From Sphingobium sp. (GTDB taxonomy: Bacteria > Pseudomonadota > Alphaproteobacteria > Sphingomonadales > Sphingomonadaceae): a stretch of 64,000 bases of DNA. Made by a program: the position numbers and the translations under genes. The stretch spans positions 124,001-188,000 of the forward strand of contig SPEL01000001.1 in the NCBI GenBank assembly GCA_009360885.1, given 5' to 3'. The notes beneath the pieces are model-generated. The model searched no databases and was not told where the DNA came from. It saw only the letters and a list, made by a program, of their open reading frames with translations. Within the stretch, counting starts at the first letter, position 1, and the number at the start of each line of letters is the position of its first letter. Positions 17,143 through 24,970 of the stretch are shown here, in pieces.

Positions 17143-18945
17143 ATGCCGATTTACCATCCGCCCGTTAAGGACACCCGCTTTTTTCTGGACCATGTCCTTG
17201 ATCTGAACCGATATGCTGCTTTGCCGGTCTTTGCCCCGGCCTCACCCGATATTGTCACGGCGATATTGGAAGAAGGGGCGCGCTTTGCTGCGGATGTCGT
17301 ATTCCCGCTCAATCAATCGGGTGATGCTCAGGGGTGCACCCGCCACGCTGATGGCCGGGTGACAACGCCCGATGGCTTTGCCGAGGCTTATCGTCAGTTT
17401 ACTGAGGCCGGGTGGACCACCCTTCATGCGCCGGAGGAATATGGCGGGCAGGCCATGCCAGCGGTCATATTCACGGCTTTTTCTGAATATGTCATCTCGG
17501 CCAATCAATCCTTCGCGATGTATCATGGGCTCACGGGCGGCGCGGTAGAGGCCTTGCTGGCCAAGGGAAGCGCGGAGCAAAAAGCGCTGTATCTTCCTAA
17601 AATGGTGTCCGGCGTGTGGGCTGGCACGATGAACCTGACCGAGTCGCAGTGTGGCACCGATCTGGGCCTTATCAAGACGAAGGCGGTTCCCAATGGCGAT
17701 GGCAGCTATGCCATTACCGGCACCAAAATCTTCATTTCGGCGGGGGAGCATGACCTGACCGAAAATATCATTCATCTGGTGTTGGCCCGTACGCCGGATG
17801 CGCCGGAAGGCAGCAAGGGCATTTCCCTGTTCATCGTACCGAAATTCATGCCCGATGATGCAGGCGAGGTGGGTGAGCGCAATGCCGTTAGCTGTGGTTC
17901 CATCGAGCATAAAATGGGCATTCACGGCAATTCCACCTGCGTGATGAACTATGATGGCGCGACCGGATGGCTGGTGGGGGAGGAGAATAAGGGCCTCTCC
18001 ATCATGTTCATCATGATGAATGCGGCGCGTCTGGGTGTTGGCCTTCAGGGGCTGGCTCAGGCGGAAATCGCCTATCAAAATGCGGCGGCTTATGCAGCAG
18101 ACCGGCGGCAGGGGCGGGCGCTTACCGGCGCGCAGGAGCCGCAGGAAAAGGCCGACACCCTATATGCCCACCCGGATGTGCGGCGCATGTTGATGGAGGG
18201 CAAGGCGCTGACAGAGGGGCTGCGCGGCCTGATGCTATGGGGTGGTTTGCTCGCTGATCTGGCCCAACATGCTGATGATGAGAAAGATCGTCAGCAGGCG
18301 GAGGATCTGGTGTCGCTGCTCACCCCGGTCATCAAGGGCTATGGCACCGATAAGGGCTTTGATGTGGCCGTTGCCAGTCAGCAGGTTCTGGGTGGCCATG
18401 GCTATATTCGTGAACAGGGCATGGAACAATATGTGCGAGATGCGCGCATTGCCCAGATTTACGAAGGCACCAATGGCGTGCAGGCGATGGACCTTGTCGG
18501 CCGCAAATTGCCGCAGAATATGGGGCGGGCGGTGCAGGCTTTCTTTGCTATCGTGGCAGAAGATATCGCGGCGGCGAAGGGTGATGAGCGCCTGACATCC
18601 CTTGCGGATGCGCTGGAAAAGGCCAATGGCCAGTTACAGGCCGCAACCATGTGGCTGATGCACAATGCGATGACCCATCCCAATCAGGCTGGCGCGGCGG
18701 CCCATAGCTATATGCATATCATGGGCATTGTTTCGGTTGGGCTGATGTGGTTGCGTATGGCAAAGGCGGCAACGGTCCTGCTGGATGCCGGGGATGAGGA
18801 TAGTGCATGGCTGGAGGCGAAGCTGGTGACAGCGCGTTTCTATGCGGAGCGGATTATGCCCGATGCGGGCGCATTACGCCGTAAGATAGAGGGCGGCGCA
18901 GAGGCGCTGATGGCCTTGCCGCCGGAGATGTTTGCGAACCGATGA
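17143..18945 (+). CDS. Acyl-CoA dehydrogenase, long form with C-terminal extension (DmdC/FadE-like)
   Basis: FAD-dependent alpha,beta-dehydrogenation of an acyl-CoA. 600 residues, about 200 more than a classical enzyme, as in the 3-methylmercaptopropionyl-CoA dehydrogenase (DmdC)-like group; the substrate is not determined. Seen: MNLTESQCGTDLG (flavin/substrate motif), ITGTKIFISAGEHD, and the catalytic-base block AQIYEGTNGVQAMDLVGRKL, then a helical C-terminal domain. A good ribosome site (AGGAGAGAG) precedes ATG 17143. It lies 65 bp after the MerR gene and is probably its target. Electrons would go to EtfAB and ETF-QO. Confidence 0.93.
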   Translation: MPIYHPPVKDTRFFLDHVLDLNRYAALPVFAPASPDIVTAILEEGARFAADVVFPLNQSGDAQGCTRHADGRVTTPDGFAEAYRQFTEAGWTTLHAPEEYGGQAMPAVIFTAFSEYVISANQSFAMYHGLTGGAVEALLAKGSAEQKALYLPKMVSGVWAGTMNLTESQCGTDLGLIKTKAVPNGDGSYAITGTKIFISAGEHDLTENIIHLVLARTPDAPEGSKGISLFIVPKFMPDDAGEVGERNAVSCGSIEHKMGIHGNSTCVMNYDGATGWLVGEENKGLSIMFIMMNAARLGVGLQGLAQAEIAYQNAAAYAADRRQGRALTGAQEPQEKADTLYAHPDVRRMLMEGKALTEGLRGLMLWGGLLADLAQHADDEKDRQQAEDLVSLLTPVIKGYGTDKGFDVAVASQQVLGGHGYIREQGMEQYVRDARIAQIYEGTNGVQAMDLVGRKLPQNMGRAVQAFFAIVAEDIAAAKGDERLTSLADALEKANGQLQAATMWLMHNAMTHPNQAGAAAHSYMHIMGIVSVGLMWLRMAKAATVLLDAGDEDSAWLEAKLVTARFYAERIMPDAGALRRKIEGGAEALMALPPEMFANR

Positions 18946-18984
18946 TGGAGCTTTGGGGTCGCTGTTCAGGATAGAAAAAGCGAG

Positions 18985-19010
18985 AAGGGGCCGCATAACA
19001 ACGGCCCCTT
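18985..19010. terminator. Bidirectional terminator between acyl-CoA dehydrogenase and cysK
   Basis: Nine-base perfect stem (AAGGGGCCG 18985-18993 with CGGCCCCTT 19002-19010) and an eight-base loop, lying between two convergent stops. Confidence 0.8.
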
Positions 19011-19016
19011 TCACTA

Positions 19017-19961
19017 TCAGAAATTGACGGCGGCTTCCGGGAGGAATTCCGGGACGGAAAGGTAGCGTTCGCCCGTATCATAGTTGAAGCCCAATATTTT
19101 GGTGCCGGGGGCAAATTCCGGCAGCTTTTGCGCGATGGCGGCAAGGGTGGCACCGGAGGAGATGCCGACCAGCATTCCTTCTTCGCGGGCGGAGCGACGG
19201 GCATAATCCTTGGCGCTGTCACCATCGACCTGAATAATACCATCAAGCAGCCGGGTATTGAGGTTAGCAGGAATGAACCCTGCGCCAATGCCTTGTATGG
19301 GGTGCGGGCCGGGTGCGCCGCCGCTGATAACCGGGGAGAGAACAGGCTCTACCGCAAAGACCTTGAGATGGGGCCATGCTTCTTTCAGCACCCGCGCGCT
19401 GCCGGTAAGGTGGCCGCCGGTGCCAACACCTGTAATCAGCACATCAATCGGGTCCTCCGCGAAATCAGCAAGAATTTCCTGCGCTGTGGTGCGGCTGTGT
19501 ACATCAGCATTAGCGGGGTTTTCAAACTGCTGCGGCATCCAGGCACCGGGGGTTTGCTCCACCAGTTCGATCGCGCGCTCGATTGCGCCCTTCATGCCCT
19601 TTTCCTTGGGCGTGAGGTCAAAGCTGGCCCCATAAGCGAGCATCAGGCGGCGACGTTCCACTGACATGCTTTCCGGCATCACCAGAACGAGCTTATAGCC
19701 CTTCACCGCCGCAACCATGGCGAGGCCCACGCCGGTATTCCCCGATGTTGGCTCGATAATTGTGCCACCGGGCTGTAAATGGCCACTGGCTTCTGCCGCT
19801 TCGATCATCGCAAGGGCGATACGGTCCTTGATTGATCCGCCGGGATTAGACCGTTCCGACTTGATCCAAACCTCCGTGCCGGCGGGGGCATCCGAAAACA
19901 ATCGGTTCACACGAATATGCGGTGTCCCACCTATCGTCGCGAGGATATTTGCTGCTTTCAT
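19017..19961 (-). CDS. cysK: Cysteine synthase A (O-acetylserine sulfhydrylase)
   Basis: PLP enzyme making L-cysteine from O-acetylserine and sulfide, in the cytoplasm. 314 residues. PLP lysine in [12 protein letters not shown], substrate loop [11 protein letters not shown], phosphate loop [10 protein letters not shown], and [11 protein letters not shown] near the end. The ATG overlaps the stop of the upstream MFS gene (ATGA), with GGAG (GGAGATTAAGCA) as its ribosome site inside that gene. A cysK coupled to a drug-type MFS permease raises the idea of a cysteine-related efflux role for the permease, which is speculative. Confidence 0.96.
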   Translation of the reverse strand: MKAANILATIGGTPHIRVNRLFSDAPAGTEVWIKSERSNPGGSIKDRIALAMIEAAEASGHLQPGGTIIEPTSGNTGVGLAMVAAVKGYKLVLVMPESMSVERRRLMLAYGASFDLTPKEKGMKGAIERAIELVEQTPGAWMPQQFENPANADVHSRTTAQEILADFAEDPIDVLITGVGTGGHLTGSARVLKEAWPHLKVFAVEPVLSPVISGGAPGPHPIQGIGAGFIPANLNTRLLDGIIQVDGDSAKDYARRSAREEGMLVGISSGATLAAIAQKLPEFAPGTKILGFNYDTGERYLSVPEFLPEAAVNF

Positions 19962-21298
19962 TGCTTAATCTCCTGTGATGTGGAGTGGTCTGTTGGTTCG
20001 ACAATTGCGTCAAAGCGGCGCGCCTGCCCAATTTCAGGGAATAATCTGGCCCATAATATCACCGTTATGATCGCCCCGACACCCCCTGCAACCACCGCGA
20101 TAACCGGGCCAATGGCGGCGGCGAGGAAGCCCGACTCCGCCTCCCCCAATTCATTCGATGCCGATATGGCGATGAGGGAAAAGCTGGCCACGCGGCCCCG
20201 CATCTCATCGGGTGTATATATCTGGATGAGGGTCTGACGGACGAAAACTGAAAACATATCCGCAACGCCGCAGGTGAAGAGCGCTGCCATGGCCACTTGC
20301 TGGTTGATGCTGTCCGGCATGAAAGCAGTAAGACCGAATATGATTGTCGCACCGCCAAAGACTCCTACTGCAATCAGCATTTTATTGCCGACATTATTCT
20401 GCGGCGGACGCATCCCGAAGATTAAAGCCGTTAACGCTGCCCCAATGCCAGGTGCCGCCGCCATTTCACCCAGCCCCTGCGCACCGACATGAAATACATC
20501 CCGCGCATAAATGGGAAGTAGCGCTGTGGAGCCAGCGAGCAGCACCGCCATCAGATCCAGCGTAATCGCGCCTAATACCAGCCGGTTACTGTGCACATAG
20601 CGCACCCCATCCCATATCTGGCCCAATATCTGACGTTGCGATTGGCGAGCGCCCTCTGAGCTGGTCAATGGAGGTAATGGTTTTATCTTCCACACCGCGA
20701 GCAGCGTTACCAAAAATAATGTGCCAGCAAGGGCATATGGCCCCCAATCCAATGCTGCGAAAACATAGCCACCCAAGGCCGGGCCGACAATCATCGCGCT
20801 TTGCCAGATCATTGAACCAAAGGCGACCGCACCGGGCATTGTTTCACGCGGCACAAGGCGCGGAACCATAGAGCCGAAAGCCGGGCCGCTGAAGCACCGC
20901 GCAATCCCCAACAGCACTGCGGTACTGAATAGCACGGGTAGGCTGATGGTATCTGCGGCTGTCGCATAACCAAGAATGAGGGCGCTTAGAAATTGTATCG
21001 ACACCGCGAACATGATGACCCGGCGGCGGTCATAATGGTCGGACAACCAGCCTGAAAAGGGGGACAGCAGAAACACAGGGATGAACTGTGCCAGTCCTAT
21101 AAAACCAAGCTGAGCTGCCGCGCTATGGGTGTCCATCGTTAGCCGGGCGGTGGAATAAGTTTGCCATCCGATGACGATCATCATCGAAAACTGGCCAAGC
21201 GTTACGAACAACCGGGCTAGCGCATAATAACGATAATCACGGAAATAGAGCGGGTGATGGGCTTTTACGGAAGCTTTGCTATGGCTGGTGCTGACCAT
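19958..21298 (-). CDS. Major facilitator superfamily transporter (EntS/DHA3-like)
   Basis: About 446 residues with twelve predicted membrane segments, inner membrane. The loop between helices 2 and 3 has the MFS signature [15 protein letters not shown]. Similar in style to the EntS/MefA (DHA3) efflux group, often used for siderophores, drugs or metabolites. The substrate is unknown. ATG 21298 is preferred over 21304 because GGGGG lies at good distance; they differ by two residues. An inverted repeat (21336-21351) sits 38 bp upstream. The stop overlaps cysK. Confidence 0.85.
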   Translation of the reverse strand: MVSTSHSKASVKAHHPLYFRDYRYYALARLFVTLGQFSMMIVIGWQTYSTARLTMDTHSAAAQLGFIGLAQFIPVFLLSPFSGWLSDHYDRRRVIMFAVSIQFLSALILGYATAADTISLPVLFSTAVLLGIARCFSGPAFGSMVPRLVPRETMPGAVAFGSMIWQSAMIVGPALGGYVFAALDWGPYALAGTLFLVTLLAVWKIKPLPPLTSSEGARQSQRQILGQIWDGVRYVHSNRLVLGAITLDLMAVLLAGSTALLPIYARDVFHVGAQGLGEMAAAPGIGAALTALIFGMRPPQNNVGNKMLIAVGVFGGATIIFGLTAFMPDSINQQVAMAALFTCGVADMFSVFVRQTLIQIYTPDEMRGRVASFSLIAISASNELGEAESGFLAAAIGPVIAVVAGGVGAIITVILWARLFPEIGQARRFDAIVEPTDHSTSQEIKQ

Positions 21299-21335
21299 AT
21301 TCATGCCCCCTTATGCAGTACGGCTTTGGCCTCGT

Positions 21336-21351
21336 CAGATGAGGACATCTG
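21336..21351. promoter_or_regulatory. Perfect inverted repeat upstream of the MFS gene
   Basis: CAGATG-AGGA-CATCTG, six-base perfect arms. A possible operator for the MFS-cysK pair. Nothing else was recognised in the 21299-21501 gap. Confidence 0.3.
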
Positions 21352-21501
21352 CAGGGGGTAGGCCTTTGGCGCAATCGGATGGGAGGTGGCGGCGCGCATC
21401 ATATTTCCTCTTTAATCAGGGCCACAGCAGGGCTTCAACATAGTTTGATACGCAGGGCCGATAGTTTCGTACGCAATGGATGGGCGGCAGGAAGATATTA
21501 T

Positions 21502-23793
21502 TCAGGCCGGTGTTACGAAATTGTCCATCACTCTTTTATGGCCAGCCTGTTCAAAATCTATCTCCAGCTTATTGCCATCAATCGCAGACACAATGCCATA
21601 ACCGAATTTCTGGTGGAATATCCGCTGATTAAGGGTGATGTCGGTGCGCGCTTTGGCGGTGGTTGTTGCCGGTTTCCGATGGGCCTGCGGTGGGGAGATG
21701 AGGGAGCCATTGCTGCCCGCCGCCTGCGCCGCCCGGTGCCAGCCGGGGCCACGCATTGCACCATGATTGCCTTGCTGCTGTCCATCACGATAAGGCGTGA
21801 CGGAGTCCGCCCAGTTGCTGCGCCATAAGTTAGAATTGGGGGCGCTATCGGCTTCTTCAATATGTTCGGGTGGCAGTTCACCAATGAAACGTGACGGAAT
21901 GCTGCTGGTCCATTGGCCATAAATGCGTCGATTAGCAGCATGAATGATGGTGCAGCGCTGCCGCGCCCGGGTGATCGCTACATAAGCGAGCCTGCGCTCT
22001 TCCTCCAGCCCGGAAAGGCCGCCTTCATCTAATGATCGCTGTGACGGGAAAACCCCATCTTCCCAGCCGGGTAGGAAAACATCCTGAAATTCCAGCCCTT
22101 TTGCGGCGTGGATAGTCATGATGGTGACTTTGCGCTCATCCTCTGCAGCGTCATTATCCATGACGAGGCTGACATGTTCCAGAAACGCGCCGAGATTTTC
22201 ATAATCTTCCATTGCGCGGGTGAGTTCGTTCAGGTTTTCAAGGCGTCCTGCGGCTTCTGCGGTGCGTTCGGCTTGTAACATCGCGGTATATCCGCTTTCG
22301 TCGAGGATGATACGCGCCAGTTCGGAATGCGGAAGGGTGCTGGCCATATCGCGCCAGCGGGCAATGCTGGTCGCAAAGCCGGTAAGGGCGCGCCTTGCCT
22401 GCGGGGTTAGTTCGTCTGTGCTGACAATCTGCCCGGCGGCGGCCAGTAGAGGAAGATGGTGGGCCCGTGCCAGCCGGTGAATTTTCTCCAGCGCCTTATC
22501 ACCCAGCCCGCGCTTGGGGATATTGACGATGCGTTCAAACGCCAGATCGTCCGATGGCTGCGCCACCAGCCGTAAATACGCCAGTGCATCCCGGATTTCC
22601 GACCGTTCGTAAAAGCGAAACCCACCGACAATGCGATACGGCAAGCCGATCTGTATGAAGCGGTCCTCAAATTCCCGCGTTTGAAACTGGGCACGAACAA
22701 GGATAGCGAAATCATCAAAGGCTTGGCCCGCGCGGTGGCGTTCCTCAATGGCATCGCTGATCGTGCGGGCTTCCTCTGGCCCATCCCACACGCCGATGAC
22801 GCGGACTTTTTCACCTGCATCTACTTCTGTCCAGAGGCTTTTGCCGAGTCGCTCGCTATTCCCCTCAATCACCCCGGATGCTGCACCCAATATATGCGGG
22901 GTGGAGCGGTAATTTTGTTCGAGTTTAACGGTTTTCGCGCCGGGGAAATCCCGTTCAAAGCGGAGGATATTGGCGACCTCGGCCCCGCGCCAGCTATAGA
23001 TGGACTGGTCATCATCGCCTACGCAGCAGATATTCTTCCGTTCTTGTGCCAGCAGCCTCAACCACAGATATTGGCTGCTGTTGGTGTCCTGATATTCATC
23101 CACCATGATATAGCGGAAGCGTTGCTGATAATGTTCTAACACTTCACGGTTTTGACGGAGCAGTGTGAGCGGATGAAGCAATAAGTCGCCAAAATCACAG
23201 GTGTTGAGCGCCAGCAACCGCTCCTGATAGGCGGCGTAAAGGCGTTGCCCCTGCCCATTGGCGAAATATTCGCCCTCTTTTGCATCGACATCGGCAGGGT
23301 TGAGGCCCTTATTCTTCCACTGGTCGATCAGGCCCGCAAGCTGGCGCGCCGGAAAGCGTTTTTCATCAATATTCGCAGCCTGAATCAGTTGCTTCAGCAG
23401 CCGAAGCTGATCGCTCGTGTCCAATATGGTGAAGTTGCTCTGCAGGCCGACCAGTTCAGCATGGCGGCGCAACATCTTGGCGCCTATGCTGTGAAATGTA
23501 CCGAGCCAGGGCATCCCCTCCACCGCTTCGCCAATGAGCCGCCCCACGCGTTCACGCATTTCGCGGGCGGCCTTGTTGGTAAAGGTGACGGCGAGAATTT
23601 CAGAAGGGTAGGCGCGGCGTGTCGCGATAAGATGCGCAAGGCGCGCGGTTAGCGCGGCGGTCTTGCCCGTTCCGGCTCCTGCCAGCACCAAGAGGGGGCC
23701 CTCAGTGGTGAGAACGGCATCCCTTTGCGGGGGGTTGAGGCCAGCAAGATAAGGCGGTTCATGATCGACAGGAGAAAAAATAGGGCTGGACAT
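21502..23793 (-). CDS. ATP-dependent DNA helicase, UvrD/PcrA type
   Basis: Superfamily 1A 3'-5' helicase for excision repair, mismatch repair and removal of recombinase from DNA. ATG 23793 gives 763 residues (the frame is open further, without family similarity). Motif Q/I: NPPQRDAVL and AGAGTGKTAALTARL; motif II DEYQDTN; motif III VGDDDQSIYSWRGA; late motifs MTIHAAKGLEFQ and LAYVAITRAR. The tail HQKFGYGIVSAIDGNKLEID is the Tudor-like PcrA/UvrD C-terminus that contacts RNA polymerase. A LexA box sits 5 bp upstream of the start, so it is probably SOS induced. Confidence 0.95.
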   Translation of the reverse strand: MSSPIFSPVDHEPPYLAGLNPPQRDAVLTTEGPLLVLAGAGTGKTAALTARLAHLIATRRAYPSEILAVTFTNKAAREMRERVGRLIGEAVEGMPWLGTFHSIGAKMLRRHAELVGLQSNFTILDTSDQLRLLKQLIQAANIDEKRFPARQLAGLIDQWKNKGLNPADVDAKEGEYFANGQGQRLYAAYQERLLALNTCDFGDLLLHPLTLLRQNREVLEHYQQRFRYIMVDEYQDTNSSQYLWLRLLAQERKNICCVGDDDQSIYSWRGAEVANILRFERDFPGAKTVKLEQNYRSTPHILGAASGVIEGNSERLGKSLWTEVDAGEKVRVIGVWDGPEEARTISDAIEERHRAGQAFDDFAILVRAQFQTREFEDRFIQIGLPYRIVGGFRFYERSEIRDALAYLRLVAQPSDDLAFERIVNIPKRGLGDKALEKIHRLARAHHLPLLAAAGQIVSTDELTPQARRALTGFATSIARWRDMASTLPHSELARIILDESGYTAMLQAERTAEAAGRLENLNELTRAMEDYENLGAFLEHVSLVMDNDAAEDERKVTIMTIHAAKGLEFQDVFLPGWEDGVFPSQRSLDEGGLSGLEEERRLAYVAITRARQRCTIIHAANRRIYGQWTSSIPSRFIGELPPEHIEEADSAPNSNLWRSNWADSVTPYRDGQQQGNHGAMRGPGWHRAAQAAGSNGSLISPPQAHRKPATTTAKARTDITLNQRIFHQKFGYGIVSAIDGNKLEIDFEQAGHKRVMDNFVTPA

Positions 23794-23797
23794 ATGT

Positions 23798-23812
23798 GAA
23801 CAATTAGGGAAC
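23798..23812. promoter_or_regulatory. LexA (SOS) box upstream of the helicase gene
   Basis: GAAC-AATTAGG-GAAC, an exact GAAC-N7-GAAC direct repeat in the 87-bp gap between the helicase start (23793, minus) and the divergent GFA gene (23881, plus). It could affect both. Confidence 0.75.
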
Positions 23813-23880
23813 AAATAAGAGAGAGGCAAGGGCGGAAAATCGATCTTGCGCCGAATGTAATTATTAAAAGGGCATGAAGC

Positions 23881-24276
23881 ATGACGAGTGGCGGCTGTCA
23901 ATGTGGGGCGATTCGTTACACAGTTCGCGGTGAAGCGGGGCATAAATCCCTCTGCTATTGCGGAGATTGCCGAAAAAGCAGCGGCGCGCCGGTCGTGGGC
24001 TGGATGCTATTTGAACAGGATCAGGTGGAAATCAGCGGTTCCCCGGTCAGCTATAAATCATCCGATCATGGGGAGCGCCAATTTTGCGGCCAGTGTGGCT
24101 CGTCGCTTTTTTACCTGAGTGAAACAGTGTTTCCGGGGCAGGTAGATATAACTATTGCATCACTGGATGATCCTGCGGCTTTTCCACCGGAAGCGCGGAT
24201 TCAACTGGCCGATGCACCAGAATGGGCGCGGCACATGGATGAACTGCCGGGGTTTGAGCGCTACCCCGGCATGTAA
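23881..24276 (+). CDS. GFA-family (glutathione-dependent formaldehyde-activating-like, CENP-V fold) protein
   Basis: 131 residues. Zinc-binding cysteine pattern of the GFA family: GGCQCGAIRY, LCYCGDCRKSSGAP and FCGQCGSSLFY. The prototype Gfa was proposed to accelerate S-hydroxymethylglutathione formation, but most family members have no proven activity. It is divergent from the helicase and may share its LexA-controlled region. Ends 16 bp before convergent rsmD. Confidence 0.88.
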   Translation: MTSGGCQCGAIRYTVRGEAGHKSLCYCGDCRKSSGAPVVGWMLFEQDQVEISGSPVSYKSSDHGERQFCGQCGSSLFYLSETVFPGQVDITIASLDDPAAFPPEARIQLADAPEWARHMDELPGFERYPGM

Positions 24277-24292
24277 GGATTAGGTCCTTATT

Positions 24293-24856
24293 CTAAGCAG
24301 GGCTGTTTTCTGCTTCGTTGACGTGACGGAGCAGATGCAGTCGGGCCTTGCCAATGTCGCGCACAGTTTCCACCTCAAAGCCTTTGACCGTGATGGTTTC
24401 TTTGCGGTCGGTTTCGATGCTGACCCAGGTCGCAGGGCCGATCCAGCCCTGACGATTGAGTTTATCGAGCGCCACTGCCCCTGCGCCGGTGCCATAAGGT
24501 GGGTCCATCATGATGAGGTCGAGAGGGCGAGGAGCTGTGCCAAGGTTGAGGGCAGAAGCGGCGCGAATGTCAGGGTGGTCCAGCCCCAGTTTCCCGGCAT
24601 TAGCGCGCAGGGCATCAAGAGCGCTGCGGTCTTGCTCTACAAACAGGCAGGATGCGGCGCCGCGTGATAATGCCTCCAGCCCTAATGCGCCCGACCCGGC
24701 GAACAGGTCCGCCACGGCCAGTCCTTCCAGATCACCCATGCGGCTGTTGAGCATGGAGAAAAGGGCTTCCCTTGTGCGGTCGGCGGTGGGGCGGGTGGTA
24801 TCCCCCTTAGGTGCGGTGAGCGGACGTCCGCGCCATTGCCCGGCAATGATCCTCAT
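24293..24856 (-). CDS. rsmD: 16S rRNA (guanine(966)-N2)-methyltransferase
   Basis: SAM-dependent enzyme that methylates G966 in 16S rRNA during 30S assembly. 187 residues from ATG 24856. Seen: MRIIAGQWRGRPL, TRPTADRTREALFSML, the SAM loop DLFAGSGALGLEALSRGA, and the catalytic MMDPPYGTG (DPPY). Its start codon and first six codons lie in the last unit of a 38-bp tandem repeat. Upstream there are two complete extra copies of ribosome site plus start, each opening a 13-codon ORF that ends on the next ATG. A longer in-frame ORF upstream (from 24904) is an artefact of those repeats. Confidence 0.95.
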   Translation of the reverse strand: MRIIAGQWRGRPLTAPKGDTTRPTADRTREALFSMLNSRMGDLEGLAVADLFAGSGALGLEALSRGAASCLFVEQDRSALDALRANAGKLGLDHPDIRAASALNLGTAPRPLDLIMMDPPYGTGAGAVALDKLNRQGWIGPATWVSIETDRKETITVKGFEVETVRDIGKARLHLLRHVNEAENSPA

Positions 24857-24894
24857 TGCGGGCCACCTAAAAACATACCGGCAATGATCCTCAT
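24853..24894 (-). CDS. Leader minicistron 3 before rsmD (13 codons)
   Basis: ATG 24894 to TGA 24853 encodes MRIIAGMFLGGPQ. Its TGA overlaps the rsmD ATG as ATGA. AGGTGG lies six bases upstream of its start. The peptide itself probably does not matter; the stop-start overlap would let ribosomes reinitiate on rsmD. Translation is inferred. Confidence 0.5.
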   Translation of the reverse strand: MRIIAGMFLGGPQ

Positions 24895-24932
24895 TGCGGG
24901 CCACCTAAAAACATACCGGCAATGATCCTCAT
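24891..24932 (-). CDS. Leader minicistron 2 before rsmD (13 codons)
   Basis: ATG 24932 to TGA 24891, the same peptide MRIIAGMFLGGPQ, again ending in ATGA on the next minicistron's start. The 38-bp unit equals 14 codons minus the 4-base overlap, so repeat expansion keeps the chain intact. Confidence 0.5.
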   Translation of the reverse strand: MRIIAGMFLGGPQ

Positions 24933-24970
24933 TGCGGGCTACCTATATTCGCTGCTGCGATACGGCGCAT
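24929..24970 (-). CDS. Leader minicistron 1 after rluB (13 codons, diverged)
   Basis: ATG 24970 shares its A with the rluB stop (TGATG). The ORF reads MRRIAAANIGSPQ and ends in ATGA on minicistron 2. It is also exactly 38 bases start to start, and agrees with the repeat unit at about 23 of 38 positions. It may be an old, diverged unit or the ancestral linker. Confidence 0.45.
   Translation of the reverse strand: MRRIAAANIGSPQ

Larger units (their letters stand above)
24840..24945. repeat. 38-bp tandem repeat carrying the rsmD start region
   Basis: Units 24840-24877 and 24878-24915 are identical. A third unit from 24916 matches for its first 24 bases and then decays by about 24945. On the minus strand each unit supplies AGGTGG (or AGGTAG), spacer CCCGCA, ATG and the first rsmD codons. 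Confidence 0.97.

Noticed and set aside
21379-21828. Plus-strand ORF between the MFS gene and the helicase
   Set aside because: Most of it lies antisense to the conserved Tudor-like C-terminus of the helicase, and no ribosome site or similarity is seen.
24857-24904. N-terminal extension of RsmD from ATG 24904
   Set aside because: It reads through the repeat in a frame other than the minicistrons and gives residues with no family similarity; MRIIAG at 24856 is the family start.
24840-24945. Possible CRISPR-like repeat array
   Set aside because: The 38-bp units are directly adjacent with no spacers and contain the rsmD ribosome site and start, so this is a tandem duplication.
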